From: an uncultured Flavobacteriaceae bacterium
GTDB lineage: Bacteria; Bacteroidota; Bacteroidia; Flavobacteriales; Flavobacteriaceae
Reading direction: 5' to 3'
Length of the DNA: 64,000 nt
NCBI GenBank assembly: GCA_943842625.1
Contig: CALTCK010000001.1
Span: 124,001 to 188,000 of the forward strand
Shown piece after piece: positions 1-8,811 of the stretch. Made by a program: the position numbers and the translations under genes. The notes below the pieces were generated by a model. That model was given only the letters and a program-made list of their open reading frames with translations, was not told the origin of the DNA and searched no databases. The first letter of the stretch is position 1, and each line of letters begins with the position of its first letter.

Positions 1-1568
1 TTGAACGTTGCGTCCTCATCCCATAAAACATAACCCCATTTTAAATGACTACCAGAGGGATCTAAACCTCTCCACCAAGAGGTATTCCAATTGATCCAAT
101 CGGTACATACTACAAAGGAGTTGATTAAAATATAATCGACTAAACTAGTCACATCAATTTCAGCGGCCACTTGCTGGTAATTTGCTTGGATAGATAAATC
201 ATTTGATAAAGCAAAGGAGTGAATTTCTTCCCAATCATCAAATGCATCCTGTCCACCATATTGCGCCCAAGTACCTCCCCAATTCATTAAATATTGAACA
301 TTATATTTGTCTTGATCGTAATAAAAATCGGTATAATCAGAATCACTTACTTTTTCTCTTATGGAATAGACACCCCAGAATACGCCATTTGCATAAACAA
401 CACAACGATCTCCTCTTCTCAAGTCGACATTTAAATTATTTTTATTGGCTAGTTTTTGGATAAAAACATCTCTGGTATGTGCACTTGAATCAATTCCTGG
501 ATAATTGTCATCGCCTGACGCTCTGATAATGATTCTCTGAAAACTTTCTCTTTCAGAATACTCTAAAAGTTTATCATTAATTGCATCATGGTATCCCATT
601 TCATCTCTGGCAATATAATCAAAACTTCGCTGAGGAAATTGCCAAGAATCTTGACCATGTTTGTTGTATTCTCCATAACCCGCATCTTTCCTTATACCCT
701 CAGCATCAAAATACTCAATAGTACCATGGGGTCTTAAACTTTGATTTCCATTTAATAGAACGGTTAGCTCGTCTGCTGATGTCGACAACACTGGTAATGA
801 ATGATTTTCATCGATAAAATAAGTGTTAAAAGAAATAAAACTTGGTAAAATTTCTGGATTATCGGAAATCACTATTGCTTTAACTATTTTTGTTTGAGAT
901 AACGTTAAAGCTGCAGAATATTCTGTTGAACTATCGGAGGGCAATGTTCCATTTAGCGTATAATAAATCGAAGAATTAGGTTCGTCTGATGTGATGGAAA
1001 CGTTTTGAGTCCCTTCATAAAAACCAGCTTCTAAGTTCATAACAGGAGTTTCTGCATAAGCTAGGTAGCTAGCACCTGAATTAGAATCGCCTAGAGTTGA
1101 AACTGTAAAAATTTTCCAATCTCCGGAACCATTAGGTGACTTTCCCATGGAATGTTCTAGTTGTGCTTTTTGAAGTTCTACATCTTCAAGAATAGATCCA
1201 CTAGCATCAGAAAAAACAATGTGCTCTTGGGTATTTCTTGTTTGTTTGAGTTTGAAATTTGTATGGTAATTATTTCCTGAAACCTCATCTCTTCCAGAGC
1301 ACCAAAAAACCAAATATCCGTTAGCAGGAATCACAGTCTCTTCTGGGATTTCCCATTTTGTTGGGTTGGTAGTTTTATCACTCAAGTAAAAACCCCCAAC
1401 ATTTACGGAAGAAGCGCCTGTGTTGTAAAGTTCAATCCAATCTTCTTCACCGCCATAATTATCCAAATAACTACTAAGATTAGAGACAGAATATTCATTA
1501 ATTACAACTTGACCAAAACAAGACATGGAAGCTATTACAATACTAAATAACAAAATAATTTTTTTCAT
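1..1568 (-). CDS. Secreted lamin-tail / CotH-kinase family protein, partial (3' end outside window)
   Basis: Reading the minus strand from the ATG at 1568-1566 gives an open frame of 522 codons that runs off the left edge. It opens with a signal peptide (MKKIILLFSIVIASMSCFGQ), followed by a lamin-tail domain at about residues 20-120 (INEYSVSN, EDWIELYN, GGFYLSD, GYLVFWCSG). Next is a chitobiase/hexosaminidase C-terminal-like domain at about 175-240 (YYTLNGTLPS), then a CotH-kinase-type region from about 260 (SLRPHG, DVFIQKLA, GVFWGVYSIREK, DYILINSFV, WRGLDPSG). These three domains commonly occur together in large secreted Bacteroidota proteins, often type IX cargo. The C-terminus, where a sorting domain would sit, is outside the window. 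CotH-like proteins are atypical kinases, but activity here is inferred only from the family. Confidence 0.88.
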   Translation of the reverse strand, partial: MKKIILLFSIVIASMSCFGQVVINEYSVSNLSSYLDNYGGEEDWIELYNTGASSVNVGGFYLSDKTTNPTKWEIPEETVIPANGYLVFWCSGRDEVSGNNYHTNFKLKQTRNTQEHIVFSDASGSILEDVELQKAQLEHSMGKSPNGSGDWKIFTVSTLGDSNSGASYLAYAETPVMNLEAGFYEGTQNVSITSDEPNSSIYYTLNGTLPSDSSTEYSAALTLSQTKIVKAIVISDNPEILPSFISFNTYFIDENHSLPVLSTSADELTVLLNGNQSLRPHGTIEYFDAEGIRKDAGYGEYNKHGQDSWQFPQRSFDYIARDEMGYHDAINDKLLEYSERESFQRIIIRASGDDNYPGIDSSAHTRDVFIQKLANKNNLNVDLRRGDRCVVYANGVFWGVYSIREKVSDSDYTDFYYDQDKYNVQYLMNWGGTWAQYGGQDAFDDWEEIHSFALSNDLSIQANYQQVAAEIDVTSLVDYILINSFVVCTDWINWNTSWWRGLDPSGSHLKWGYVLWDEDATF

Positions 1569-1606
1569 ATTTTTTTAACTTATTAAAGAATTTTTTTAAT
1601 AGAAAT

Positions 1607-1614
1607 CAAATATA
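1607..1614 (-). promoter_or_regulatory. -7 promoter element of the CotH-family gene
   Basis: The minus strand reads TATATTTG, an exact match to the Bacteroidota TAnnTTTG element, 38 bases before the ATG. No TTG was found at the usual 19-20 base spacing, so support is from the -7 box and position only. Confidence 0.4.
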
Positions 1615-1688
1615 GTCAAATTACACATCTTTACACTAGATGTCTAAAACTCAATATCTTTAAGGACTAATAGTCCATTTATTATGGA

Positions 1689-1711
1689 AAATAGCTCCTT
1701 TTATGCTATTT
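1689..1711 (+). terminator. Hairpin followed by T-rich tract in the leader of the 1802 operon
   Basis: AAATAGC at 1689-1695 pairs perfectly with GCTATTT at 1705-1711 around a nine-base loop and is followed by a T-rich stretch. It lies between two divergent genes, upstream of the -7 box at 1772. It could be a terminator-like element or chance in AT-rich DNA; the role is unproven. Confidence 0.25.
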
Positions 1712-1771
1712 GTATTTTTTTATTTAAGGTTTATTAAAGTAAAAAGAGCTTACATCTAAAAACATATTGAC

Positions 1772-1779
1772 TATTTTTG
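1772..1779 (+). promoter_or_regulatory. -7 promoter element of the 1802-8801 gene cluster
   Basis: TATTTTTG fits the Bacteroidota TAnnTTTG consensus 22 bases before the ATG at 1802. No clear TTG at -33 was found, so this is a moderate call. Confidence 0.4.
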
Positions 1780-1801
1780 AATACAATAAAACAATAAAAT
1801 T

Positions 1802-2227
1802 ATGTCTACTGAAAAAAAACCCAATTTAATTAAATGGAGCTTAAAATACTCCATAAGTGCTGCTATTGCTGGAATTTTATGCTGTGTAGCACCAGCTATT
1901 TTATTTATGTTTGGTATCATGAGTGGGGTGTATGCTATCTCCTTTGCTGATTTTTTCTATAATGACGATGGGAGTTCTGGAATAGGGGCATGGATTTTAA
2001 AAGGACTTGCTTTGTGTATCGGTATTTATGGAGTTTACTCATTCCGAAAAAAACAAAATCAATGTTCAATCGATAAAAAAAGTAAACAAAAAAATTTGAT
2101 TTTATTAATTATCATCGTTTTTTTCGCCGGTGTTGGTTTATTTCTAACGCTTGAAAAGTGGTCGTCATGGTACTTTGATAAACATATTGTTCCTGCCCAA
2201 CAAAAAGAACTTAATATTACCACCTAA
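1802..2227 (+). CDS. Small integral membrane protein, MerT-like, function unknown
   Basis: This 141-residue protein has three predicted membrane segments (about residues 17-39, 63-82 and 98-117). A vicinal cysteine pair in the first segment is followed by a proline (GILCCVAPA). That arrangement resembles the CC-P motif of mercuric/heavy-metal transporters of the MerT type, but no mer genes are nearby and the similarity is confined to the motif. The middle loop is basic (RKKQNQ, DKKSKQK), suggesting it is cytoplasmic. It is the first gene of a seven-gene plus-strand run, with the next gene starting 5 bases after its stop. A metal or small-solute role is a guess; membrane location is well supported. 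Confidence 0.75.
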   Translation: MSTEKKPNLIKWSLKYSISAAIAGILCCVAPAILFMFGIMSGVYAISFADFFYNDDGSSGIGAWILKGLALCIGIYGVYSFRKKQNQCSIDKKSKQKNLILLIIIVFFAGVGLFLTLEKWSSWYFDKHIVPAQQKELNITT

Positions 2228-2232
2228 AAAAA

Positions 2233-2928
2233 TTGAAGACCATAACTAAGGTAATTATACCTGCTCATAACGAGGAAAAATCAATTGCTAAAGTCATCCA
2301 AGATCTCCCATCTACTGTTGATGAAATAGTAGTGGTCAGCAACAACTCGTCAGATGAAACTGTAGGCGTGGCAAAAAAAGCTGGCGCTACTGTCTTAACT
2401 GAAAAAAGAAGAGGATATGGATATGCCTGTTTAAAAGGAATATCCTATATAAAATCTAAAAGCATCAAGCCCGATATTATTGTTTTTCTAGACGGTGATT
2501 ACAGTGATTATCCAAAAGAACTCAACAAATTAATTGCGCCCATAATCAATGAGGATTTTGATTTTGTTGTTGGAGCTAGATCAAAAAAATTAAGAGAAAA
2601 AGGATCGATGACAGCACCACAAATTTTTGGAAATTGGTTAGCAACTAGCTTAATGGCATTTTTTTTTAATTCAAAATTCACAGATTTAGGGCCCTTCAGA
2701 GCTATTAAATACAATAAGTTAATTGACTTAAACATGAAGGACAAAACCTATGGCTGGACTGTTGAAATGCAATTAAAAGCTTTAAAAATGAACTATTTAT
2801 ACAAAGAAATTCATGTGAAATACAGAAACAGAATTGGTGTTTCTAAAGTTTCAGGAACCTTAAAAGGTACTATATTTGCAGGTATTAAAATTTTATATTG
2901 GATAATTAAGTACTCATTTATTAAATGA
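2233..2928 (+). CDS. Family 2 glycosyltransferase, dolichyl-phosphate-mannose-synthase-like
   Basis: This 231-residue GT-A fold transferase starts at TTG. The nucleotide-sugar site is visible as PAHNEE (10-15) and the DGD metal-binding triad at 87-89. Later motifs LTDLGPFRAI-like (TDLGPFRAI) and YGWTVEMQ are characteristic of the bacterial DPM/DPG-synthase-like subgroup, which typically moves a sugar from a nucleotide donor to a polyprenyl phosphate on the cytoplasmic face. There is no GtrA flippase domain and at most one weak hydrophobic segment at the C-terminus. The stop overlaps the next ATG by four bases, so the two transferases are probably translationally coupled. A polyprenyl-phosphate acceptor would suit the GT87-like enzyme at the end of the same run; that link is inference. 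Confidence 0.85.
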   Translation: MKTITKVIIPAHNEEKSIAKVIQDLPSTVDEIVVVSNNSSDETVGVAKKAGATVLTEKRRGYGYACLKGISYIKSKSIKPDIIVFLDGDYSDYPKELNKLIAPIINEDFDFVVGARSKKLREKGSMTAPQIFGNWLATSLMAFFFNSKFTDLGPFRAIKYNKLIDLNMKDKTYGWTVEMQLKALKMNYLYKEIHVKYRNRIGVSKVSGTLKGTIFAGIKILYWIIKYSFIK

Positions 2929-4415
2929 TTTTAGAAACTCTTATCATAGCGGTATATTCAATTGCATTGATTCTGATTTTCATTTATGCATTGGCGCAAC
3001 TTAATTTACTTTATAATTTTTTAAGAGCTATTGTAAAGAATTCTAAGTGTGAAAAATTTGATTTTTCAAAAGAAGAAGAAATACCCTATGTAACCATTCA
3101 ACTTCCTGTCTATAACGAATTGTATGTTATGGAACGTTTATTAAAAAATATCGCTAAAATAAATTATCCTAACAATAAGCTTGAAATACAAGTGCTGGAC
3201 GATTCAACAGACGAGTCTTTTAGTAAAACTTCAGAACAAATTTCAGTATTACAGAATAAAGGATTAGACATCAAGCATGTAACTAGGTCTGATAGAACAA
3301 ACTTTAAAGCAGGAGCTTTAAAGGAAGGTTTAAAAATTGCAAAAGGAGAATTCATTACAATTTTTGATGCAGATTTTTTACCTCAAAAAGATTGGTTACA
3401 AAAAACAATTCCTTACTTTAAAAACCCTAAAATAGGAGTTGTACAAACGAGATGGGGGCATTTAAATAGAAATTTTTCAATTTTAACAAAAGTTCAAGCA
3501 TTTGCGTTGGACGCTCACTTTACACTGGAACAAGTAGGTAGAAGCAGTATGAATCATTTTATTAATTTTAATGGAACTGCTGGTGTCTGGCGTAAAGAAT
3601 GTATTTTGGATGCAGGCAATTGGCAAGGTGATACGCTTACTGAAGACTTAGATTTGAGTTACAGAGCACAATTAAAAAACTGGAAATTTAAATACCTACT
3701 GGAGGTTGAAACACCTGCAGAACTACCTTTATTAGTAAGTGCTGCGAGGTCACAACAGTTTAGATGGAATAAGGGGGGCGCTGAAAATTTTCAAAAATTT
3801 AAATGGCGAATTTTAAAAGACAATAATCTTTCCATAAAAACAAAACTACATGGAATACTTCATTTATTGAACAGTACTATGTTCTTAAATGTTTTATTAG
3901 TTGCTATTTTAAGCATTCCCATACTCTATATAAAAAATGAACATGAAGAGTTAAAAAATTATTTTTTTGCTATGAGTTTTTTTATTTCTAGCACCCTAAT
4001 ATTTTTTATTTGTTATTGGTTTTCTTTTAAAACTATTTGCGGTGGTGGCTTTAAACAATTTTTAAAATATATTGGTTTATTTTTTACGTTCTTTACCATT
4101 GCAATGGGATTTTCACTAAACAATTCGATAGCTGTTATTGAAGGGCATTTTGGTAAAAAAAGTGAATTTATAAGAACACCAAAATTTAATATCCAGTCTA
4201 TGAAAGATTCTTGGAAAAAAAATAAATATATTTCAAAGAATATATCTGTGAACGTAATAATAGAGGGGGCACTAGCTATGTATTTTGCCTTTGGTATGTA
4301 CAGTGCGTTTGTGGTGGGCAGTGAAGGTGGTGATTTTGGATTATTCCCTTTTCATTTAATGCTTTTTATTGGCTTTAGTTTTATGTTTTCCAAGAGTATA
4401 ACAAATAACACTTAA
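2925..4415 (+). CDS. Membrane-bound processive-type family 2 glycosyltransferase
   Basis: The 496-residue protein has one N-terminal membrane helix, a large cytoplasmic GT-A domain and about four C-terminal membrane helices. All motifs of the cellulose-synthase/CslA/ceramide-glucosyltransferase type are present in order: DDSTDES near residue 91, FDADF near 148, TEDLDLSY near 240 and QQFRW near 277. It therefore probably builds a beta-linked glycan or adds a sugar to a membrane lipid at the cytoplasmic face. No PilZ domain and no BcsB/BcsC partner are present, so it is not a standard cellulose synthase. It overlaps the upstream GT2 by four bases. The actual sugar and acceptor cannot be read from sequence. 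Confidence 0.87.
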   Translation: MILETLIIAVYSIALILIFIYALAQLNLLYNFLRAIVKNSKCEKFDFSKEEEIPYVTIQLPVYNELYVMERLLKNIAKINYPNNKLEIQVLDDSTDESFSKTSEQISVLQNKGLDIKHVTRSDRTNFKAGALKEGLKIAKGEFITIFDADFLPQKDWLQKTIPYFKNPKIGVVQTRWGHLNRNFSILTKVQAFALDAHFTLEQVGRSSMNHFINFNGTAGVWRKECILDAGNWQGDTLTEDLDLSYRAQLKNWKFKYLLEVETPAELPLLVSAARSQQFRWNKGGAENFQKFKWRILKDNNLSIKTKLHGILHLLNSTMFLNVLLVAILSIPILYIKNEHEELKNYFFAMSFFISSTLIFFICYWFSFKTICGGGFKQFLKYIGLFFTFFTIAMGFSLNNSIAVIEGHFGKKSEFIRTPKFNIQSMKDSWKKNKYISKNISVNVIIEGALAMYFAFGMYSAFVVGSEGGDFGLFPFHLMLFIGFSFMFSKSITNNT

Positions 4416-4433
4416 GAAATCATTTGTAAGTTA

Positions 4434-5360
4434 ATTAAATATAGCCTTTTGATTTTGTTTTCATTCATTACATCATTTGCTTATTCTCAAAATATTCAAG
4501 ACAGCATAAGCTCTGAAACCATAAGGAATCATCAAATTGAGTTGCGTCATGACAATGACTTTCTACAATTTACGGATAAATATTATACAACTGGTAATTT
4601 TATTTCATATCGTTGGCTGCTAAAAAACAAAAAATATAAAAAACAAAATAGTATATTTTTAAGTCAAGAAATATACACTCCATCTCTTATAGAAGAGACT
4701 GATATTTCAAAATTTGATAGACCCTATGGGGGCTTCTTAGCTATCAATTTCGAACATACAATCACCGGAAAAGATTGGATTTTTGATTTTATTTACTCTT
4801 TTGGGGTGACTGGTGAAATTTCAGGAGGAGAATGGTTACAAAATTTGTTTCATAGCACTGCTGCAACTGACTCAAGGATTGCCTCCTGGGTCGGTCAAAT
4901 TGAAAATAATTTCACAAACAACTGTTATTTTAAATATATAAAAGAGTGGGAATTACACACAGATCCGTTTAATGTATATTTTGCAATAGCACCCAGCGCT
5001 GCAGTTGGAATTAAGGAAGTCTATTTTCAGAATGATATTTTATTTTTTATTGGTAAAAGAAATTCTATGCTACATACTTCGGCATACCATCAACTTGGAG
5101 TTCTAAAAAATGAATTCTTCCTTGGAATAAATGCTGGATATCGATATGTTGCTCATAACACCATGTTGGAAGGAAATCTGATAGGAGACAATTCTATTTT
5201 TTTAGTAGATGCACTCAACCATTTATTATTTATGAGTACAGATATTCATCTAAGAAGAGGACGATCAGATATCAAACTGTCTTATAAATTTATGAGCGCA
5301 GAAACAAAAACAACTGAAAGTCATTTACATGTCTCTTTATCTTTAGCAAGAAATTTTTAG
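4434..5360 (+). CDS. LpxR-like outer-membrane lipid A deacylase family protein (DUF2219)
   Basis: The protein carries a signal peptide followed by the LpxR/DUF2219 N-terminal signature (HDND followed by TDKYYTTG), then a YGG strand and alternating beta-barrel strands to a terminal aromatic residue. Known LpxR enzymes remove the 3'-acyloxyacyl chain of lipid A in the outer membrane, with Asn, Asp and His in the catalytic site. The first ordinary start is TTG at 4449, but that leaves a signal peptide without basic residues. Extending to ATT-AAA at 4434 gives KYSLLILFSFITSFAYSQ, a complete signal peptide, so I start there; ATT initiation is rare and this is tentative. It is 18 bases after the GT2 gene and one base before the next open frame. 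Specificity in this organism is unknown. Confidence 0.8.
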   Translation: MKYSLLILFSFITSFAYSQNIQDSISSETIRNHQIELRHDNDFLQFTDKYYTTGNFISYRWLLKNKKYKKQNSIFLSQEIYTPSLIEETDISKFDRPYGGFLAINFEHTITGKDWIFDFIYSFGVTGEISGGEWLQNLFHSTAATDSRIASWVGQIENNFTNNCYFKYIKEWELHTDPFNVYFAIAPSAAVGIKEVYFQNDILFFIGKRNSMLHTSAYHQLGVLKNEFFLGINAGYRYVAHNTMLEGNLIGDNSIFLVDALNHLLFMSTDIHLRRGRSDIKLSYKFMSAETKTTESHLHVSLSLARNF

Positions 5361-5408
5361 GTGTTTATAAATCGTAAACTTAACAATTTGATTACTTTTA
5401 AAATTGAA

Positions 5409-6308
5409 ATGCAACAAGAACTAGATTCCATTAGATTAAATTTTGACTCAGAGAGTTTATTCTTTCTAAATTTAACACTAGCAGTAATTATGTTTGGAGT
5501 TGCTCTAAACATAAGAATTGATGACTTTTTGAGAGTTTTAAAAAACCCAAAAAGTGTCATTGTAGGATTTCTGTCCCAATTTATTCTATTACCCGCTGTT
5601 ACTTTTTTATTGGTATTACTTATAAAACCAATCCCTAGTATTGCACTAGGGATGTTTATGGTAGCCGCATGTCCTGGAGGCAATATTTCTAACTTTATGA
5701 GTAATTATGCCAATGGAAATACTGCTTTGTCGGTTAGTTTAACTGCTATTGCAACATTAATGGCGATTATAATGACTCCCTTTAATTTTCAATTTTGGTC
5801 AAGTTTTTACGAACCAACCTCTAGCTTGGTACATAGCATATCATTATCTCCATTTGAAATGGCAAAAGTGATCTCGTTATTATTAGGACTTCCCCTATTA
5901 CTTGGAATGCTAGTTCGAAATTATTTCCCAAAATTTGCAGATAAAACTAGTTCTTTTTTTAAACTAGGATCAATTTTATTTTTTATTATCCTTATTTTTT
6001 TAGCCTTATATAAAAACATAGCTATTTTTGAAAAATATATTCATTATGTTTTTTTTATTGTATTTATACATAATCTATTAGCCCTAACATTAGGGTATAG
6101 TGTTGCAAGTTTAACAAGATTGAGCAAACAAAATAAAAGAACCCTAGCAATTGAAACAGGAATTCAAAATTCTGGGTTAGGTTTGTTGTTAATTTTTAGT
6201 TTTTTTGACGGATTAGGAGGCATGGCTTTGTTGGCTGCTTTTTGGGGAATATGGCATATGGTGTCTGGACTTTTTTTAGCAACCTATTGGTCAAAAAAAC
6301 AAATTTAA
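5409..6308 (+). CDS. Bile acid:sodium symporter (BASS) family carrier
   Basis: A highly hydrophobic protein of 299 residues (counting from the ATG at 5409) with about nine to ten membrane helices. It contains family hallmarks: FGVALNI in the first helices, MVAACPGGNISNFMS with the family Pro-Gly-Gly-Asn crossover, and ETGIQNSGLG with the second discontinuous-helix glutamate and asparagine. Members move organic acids, pantothenate, bile acids or other anions with sodium. An in-frame GTG at 5361, directly after the preceding stop, would add 16 residues, but the family usually begins just before the first helix. Its presence among glycolipid genes suggests export or uptake of an amphipathic anion, which is only an inference. 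Confidence 0.87.
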   Translation: MQQELDSIRLNFDSESLFFLNLTLAVIMFGVALNIRIDDFLRVLKNPKSVIVGFLSQFILLPAVTFLLVLLIKPIPSIALGMFMVAACPGGNISNFMSNYANGNTALSVSLTAIATLMAIIMTPFNFQFWSSFYEPTSSLVHSISLSPFEMAKVISLLLGLPLLLGMLVRNYFPKFADKTSSFFKLGSILFFIILIFLALYKNIAIFEKYIHYVFFIVFIHNLLALTLGYSVASLTRLSKQNKRTLAIETGIQNSGLGLLLIFSFFDGLGGMALLAAFWGIWHMVSGLFLATYWSKKQI

Positions 6309-6321
6309 AACGATTATTATT

Positions 6322-7350
6322 TTGAACACACTTTGGATAAAATTTTTACAATCATACTTAATATTAGGTTTTAAGTTTTATTATCGAAAAACAAGTGCAA
6401 TTTATTTAGAAAAAATCCCGAAAGATAAAGCTATATTGTTTTTGGGAAATCATCAAAATGCTTTGTTAGATCCACTTTTATTAACAGTTAAAAGCCATAG
6501 AATAAATCATTTTCTGACTCGAGCTGCTGTATTTAAAAACTCAACCGTTGCGAAAATTTTAAATAGCGTACAAATGCTCCCTGTTTACAGAATGATCGAT
6601 GGGGTAAATACCATTCAAAAAAACAAACCCATTTTTACATTTTGTACTCAATTGCTACGCGATAAAAAATCGATTGTACTTTTTCCGGAAGGAAGTCATT
6701 CTTTACTTCGAAAAGTTAGACCTCTAAAAAAAGGCGCTGCTAGAATTATTGAAGAAACGTTACAAAACTATCCAACTACAGAAATTTTAATTATACCTGT
6801 GGGTGTAAACTATCAATCTCCTACCAGTTACGGAGACTCTATGTCTATTTATTTTGGTCATCATATTTCTCCAAACAATTACTGGAATGGTACTAATTTA
6901 GATATACAAGGCTTAAATAAGGAGTTATCCGAAAATTTAAAAACGTTGACAACCCACATTAAAAGTAGTTCTGATTACGACTTAAGTTTAAAAAAATTAG
7001 AAAAACTAAAGGTTGACTTTACATCGCCTATTGAAGTAAATGAATGCTTAAAAAATAATTTTAAGTATTCAGGAAAAAAAGAACAAACATCCGTTGTCTT
7101 TTTGATGATGAGTTTTTTAATTAAGTTATTTTATTTTATTCCCTACTTAATTTGGAAAAAAGTAGCCTATCCAAAAATTAAAGAAAAAGAATTTGTTGGG
7201 ACCTTTCGCTATGCCTTGATCATTACACTAGTGCCCTTATATTTAATACTAATGACTGTTTTGTTGAGTATCGTACTTGGAAAAAACATTGGATTAATCA
7301 CTTTAGCAATTGGGATTTTTTTACCCTTAATTACGCTTCGTACTAAATAA
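6322..7350 (+). CDS. PlsC-like 1-acyl-glycerol-phosphate acyltransferase family protein
   Basis: This 342-residue protein begins at TTG. It carries the acyltransferase catalytic motif as NHQNALLDP near residue 43, a Bacteroidota variant with one extra residue between the His and Asp of the usual HX4D. The substrate-binding FPEGSHS motif is near residue 120, and two or three hydrophobic segments follow at the C-terminus (about 255-275 and 290-340). Such enzymes transfer an acyl chain from acyl-ACP or acyl-CoA to a lipid or sugar hydroxyl at the inner membrane. The C-terminal membrane domain and the glycosyltransferase neighbours point to a specialised acceptor rather than the main phosphatidate pathway, but this cannot be settled here. 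Confidence 0.85.
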   Translation: MNTLWIKFLQSYLILGFKFYYRKTSAIYLEKIPKDKAILFLGNHQNALLDPLLLTVKSHRINHFLTRAAVFKNSTVAKILNSVQMLPVYRMIDGVNTIQKNKPIFTFCTQLLRDKKSIVLFPEGSHSLLRKVRPLKKGAARIIEETLQNYPTTEILIIPVGVNYQSPTSYGDSMSIYFGHHISPNNYWNGTNLDIQGLNKELSENLKTLTTHIKSSSDYDLSLKKLEKLKVDFTSPIEVNECLKNNFKYSGKKEQTSVVFLMMSFLIKLFYFIPYLIWKKVAYPKIKEKEFVGTFRYALIITLVPLYLILMTVLLSIVLGKNIGLITLAIGIFLPLITLRTK

Positions 7351-7430
7351 CAGTAGTATTAAACTACCATCAACTAACAAAAAAACTACCAACTATATAA
7401 TTAAAATAGATACGGTATTAATTTTATGAA

Positions 7431-8801
7431 GTGTTAAAAAATTTATTTAATAGAGATATAATAACTTTACTCCTCGTAGTCCTAGGATTGTTATTTTATA
7501 TCTCATTTGGTTATGATTTAAGCCGAGGGGACTTTCCTAAACTAATAACTTTATATGGAGTATTATTTTTTGTCTCTTACAGGGTTCTGAAAATTAATCA
7601 GGATCGATTTTGGCTAGTCGCTGGTATTGGAGTAGCTTTTAGGTTACTATTTCTGGTAAGTCTTCCTAATTTATCACAAGATTTTTATCGTTTTATTTGG
7701 GATGGAAGATTACTTATTAAAGGAATCAGTCCATACCTATTTATACCAGAAAATCTTATTATCAGTGATTTTAATACGCTCGGCTTGACTATAAGCCAAG
7801 CGGAACAACTATACCATGGAATGGGGCAACTAAATGGAAGTCACTACAGTAATTATCCTCCAATAAACCAATTGTGCTTTGCTCTTGCAACTTTGTTTTC
7901 TGGTAAAAGTATTTTAGGAGCAGTAATCGTAATGCGATTGTTTGTTATTCTTGCTGATGTCGGTATTCTTTTCTTTGGGAGAAAGCTACTTTTAAAGTTA
8001 AATCTAAATCCAAACCAAATTTTTTGGTATTTTTTAAATCCTTTTATCATTATAGAATTAACTGGCAACCTTCATTTTGAGGGTGTTATGTTGTTTTTCT
8101 TAATTTCTTCTATCTATTTAGTCCATCAAAAAAAATGGATTGAATCTGCAGTTTTATTTGGAATTGCTGTATCCGTCAAATTAATTCCATTACTATTTCT
8201 TCCTTTATTCTTTAAATGGTTTATAACTAATTTTAATAAAGGTTTATTAAAACTTTTTTTCTATTATTTATTAGTAATTAGTACCACTCTATTAACATTT
8301 ACTCCTTTTTTATCTTTAGCATTTTTTAATAATTTTTTAGAAACAACCGTTTTATGGTTTCAAGATTTTGAGTTCAATGCAAGTATTTACTATATTATTC
8401 GGTGGATCGGATTTAAAGTCGTGGGTTGGAATATGATAGCAATCATTGGGAAAATTCTTTCATTAGTCATTCTCATATTTATTATAATGTTAACTTTTTT
8501 TAGAAAGAATAAATCAATACAACAACTTATTACCACTTTATTATTTGGAATTTCTGCATACTATATACTTTCTACAACAATTCATCCTTGGTATATCGCA
8601 AGTCCTTTATTACTTTCTGTATTTACAAAATATAAATTTCCAATAGTTTGGAGTTTTGTGATTGTTTTAAGTTATTCAGCTTATAGTATTGAGGTGTTTT
8701 CTGAAAATATATGGCTGCTGACTTTAGAGTATTTTATAGTATTTAGTTTTTTTATTTGGGAGTTATTAAAACCTAAGAATAAGGCTATTAAGTTTTATTA
8801 A
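7431..8801 (+). CDS. GT87-like polyprenyl-phosphate-dependent mannosyltransferase (GT-C fold)
   Basis: A 456-residue integral membrane protein with roughly eleven to twelve helices. The first large external loop carries DFYRFIWDGRLL and a GISPYLF segment, followed by NYPPINQ; the acidic loop after the first helices and the YPP motif are typical of the DUF2029/GT87 mannosyltransferases. Those enzymes use a polyprenyl-phosphate sugar on the periplasmic side. The DPM-like gene at 2233 would make such a donor, so the first and last glycosyltransferases of this run fit one pathway (inference). The start is GTG at 7431; an ATG five bases earlier is out of frame and closes at once. The gene converges on mutS ten bases away. 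Confidence 0.82.
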   Translation: MLKNLFNRDIITLLLVVLGLLFYISFGYDLSRGDFPKLITLYGVLFFVSYRVLKINQDRFWLVAGIGVAFRLLFLVSLPNLSQDFYRFIWDGRLLIKGISPYLFIPENLIISDFNTLGLTISQAEQLYHGMGQLNGSHYSNYPPINQLCFALATLFSGKSILGAVIVMRLFVILADVGILFFGRKLLLKLNLNPNQIFWYFLNPFIIIELTGNLHFEGVMLFFLISSIYLVHQKKWIESAVLFGIAVSVKLIPLLFLPLFFKWFITNFNKGLLKLFFYYLLVISTTLLTFTPFLSLAFFNNFLETTVLWFQDFEFNASIYYIIRWIGFKVVGWNMIAIIGKILSLVILIFIIMLTFFRKNKSIQQLITTLLFGISAYYILSTTIHPWYIASPLLLSVFTKYKFPIVWSFVIVLSYSAYSIEVFSENIWLLTLEYFIVFSFFIWELLKPKNKAIKFY

Positions 8802-8811
8802 GAAACATATT

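Noticed and set aside
203-463. Plus-strand open frame of 86 codons
   Set aside because: Antisense of the well-supported CotH/LTD coding frame; rich in His and Asn with no homology-like motif.
1802-2227. Mercury resistance locus
   Set aside because: Only a CC-P motif resembles MerT; there is no merA, merP or MerR-type regulator nearby.
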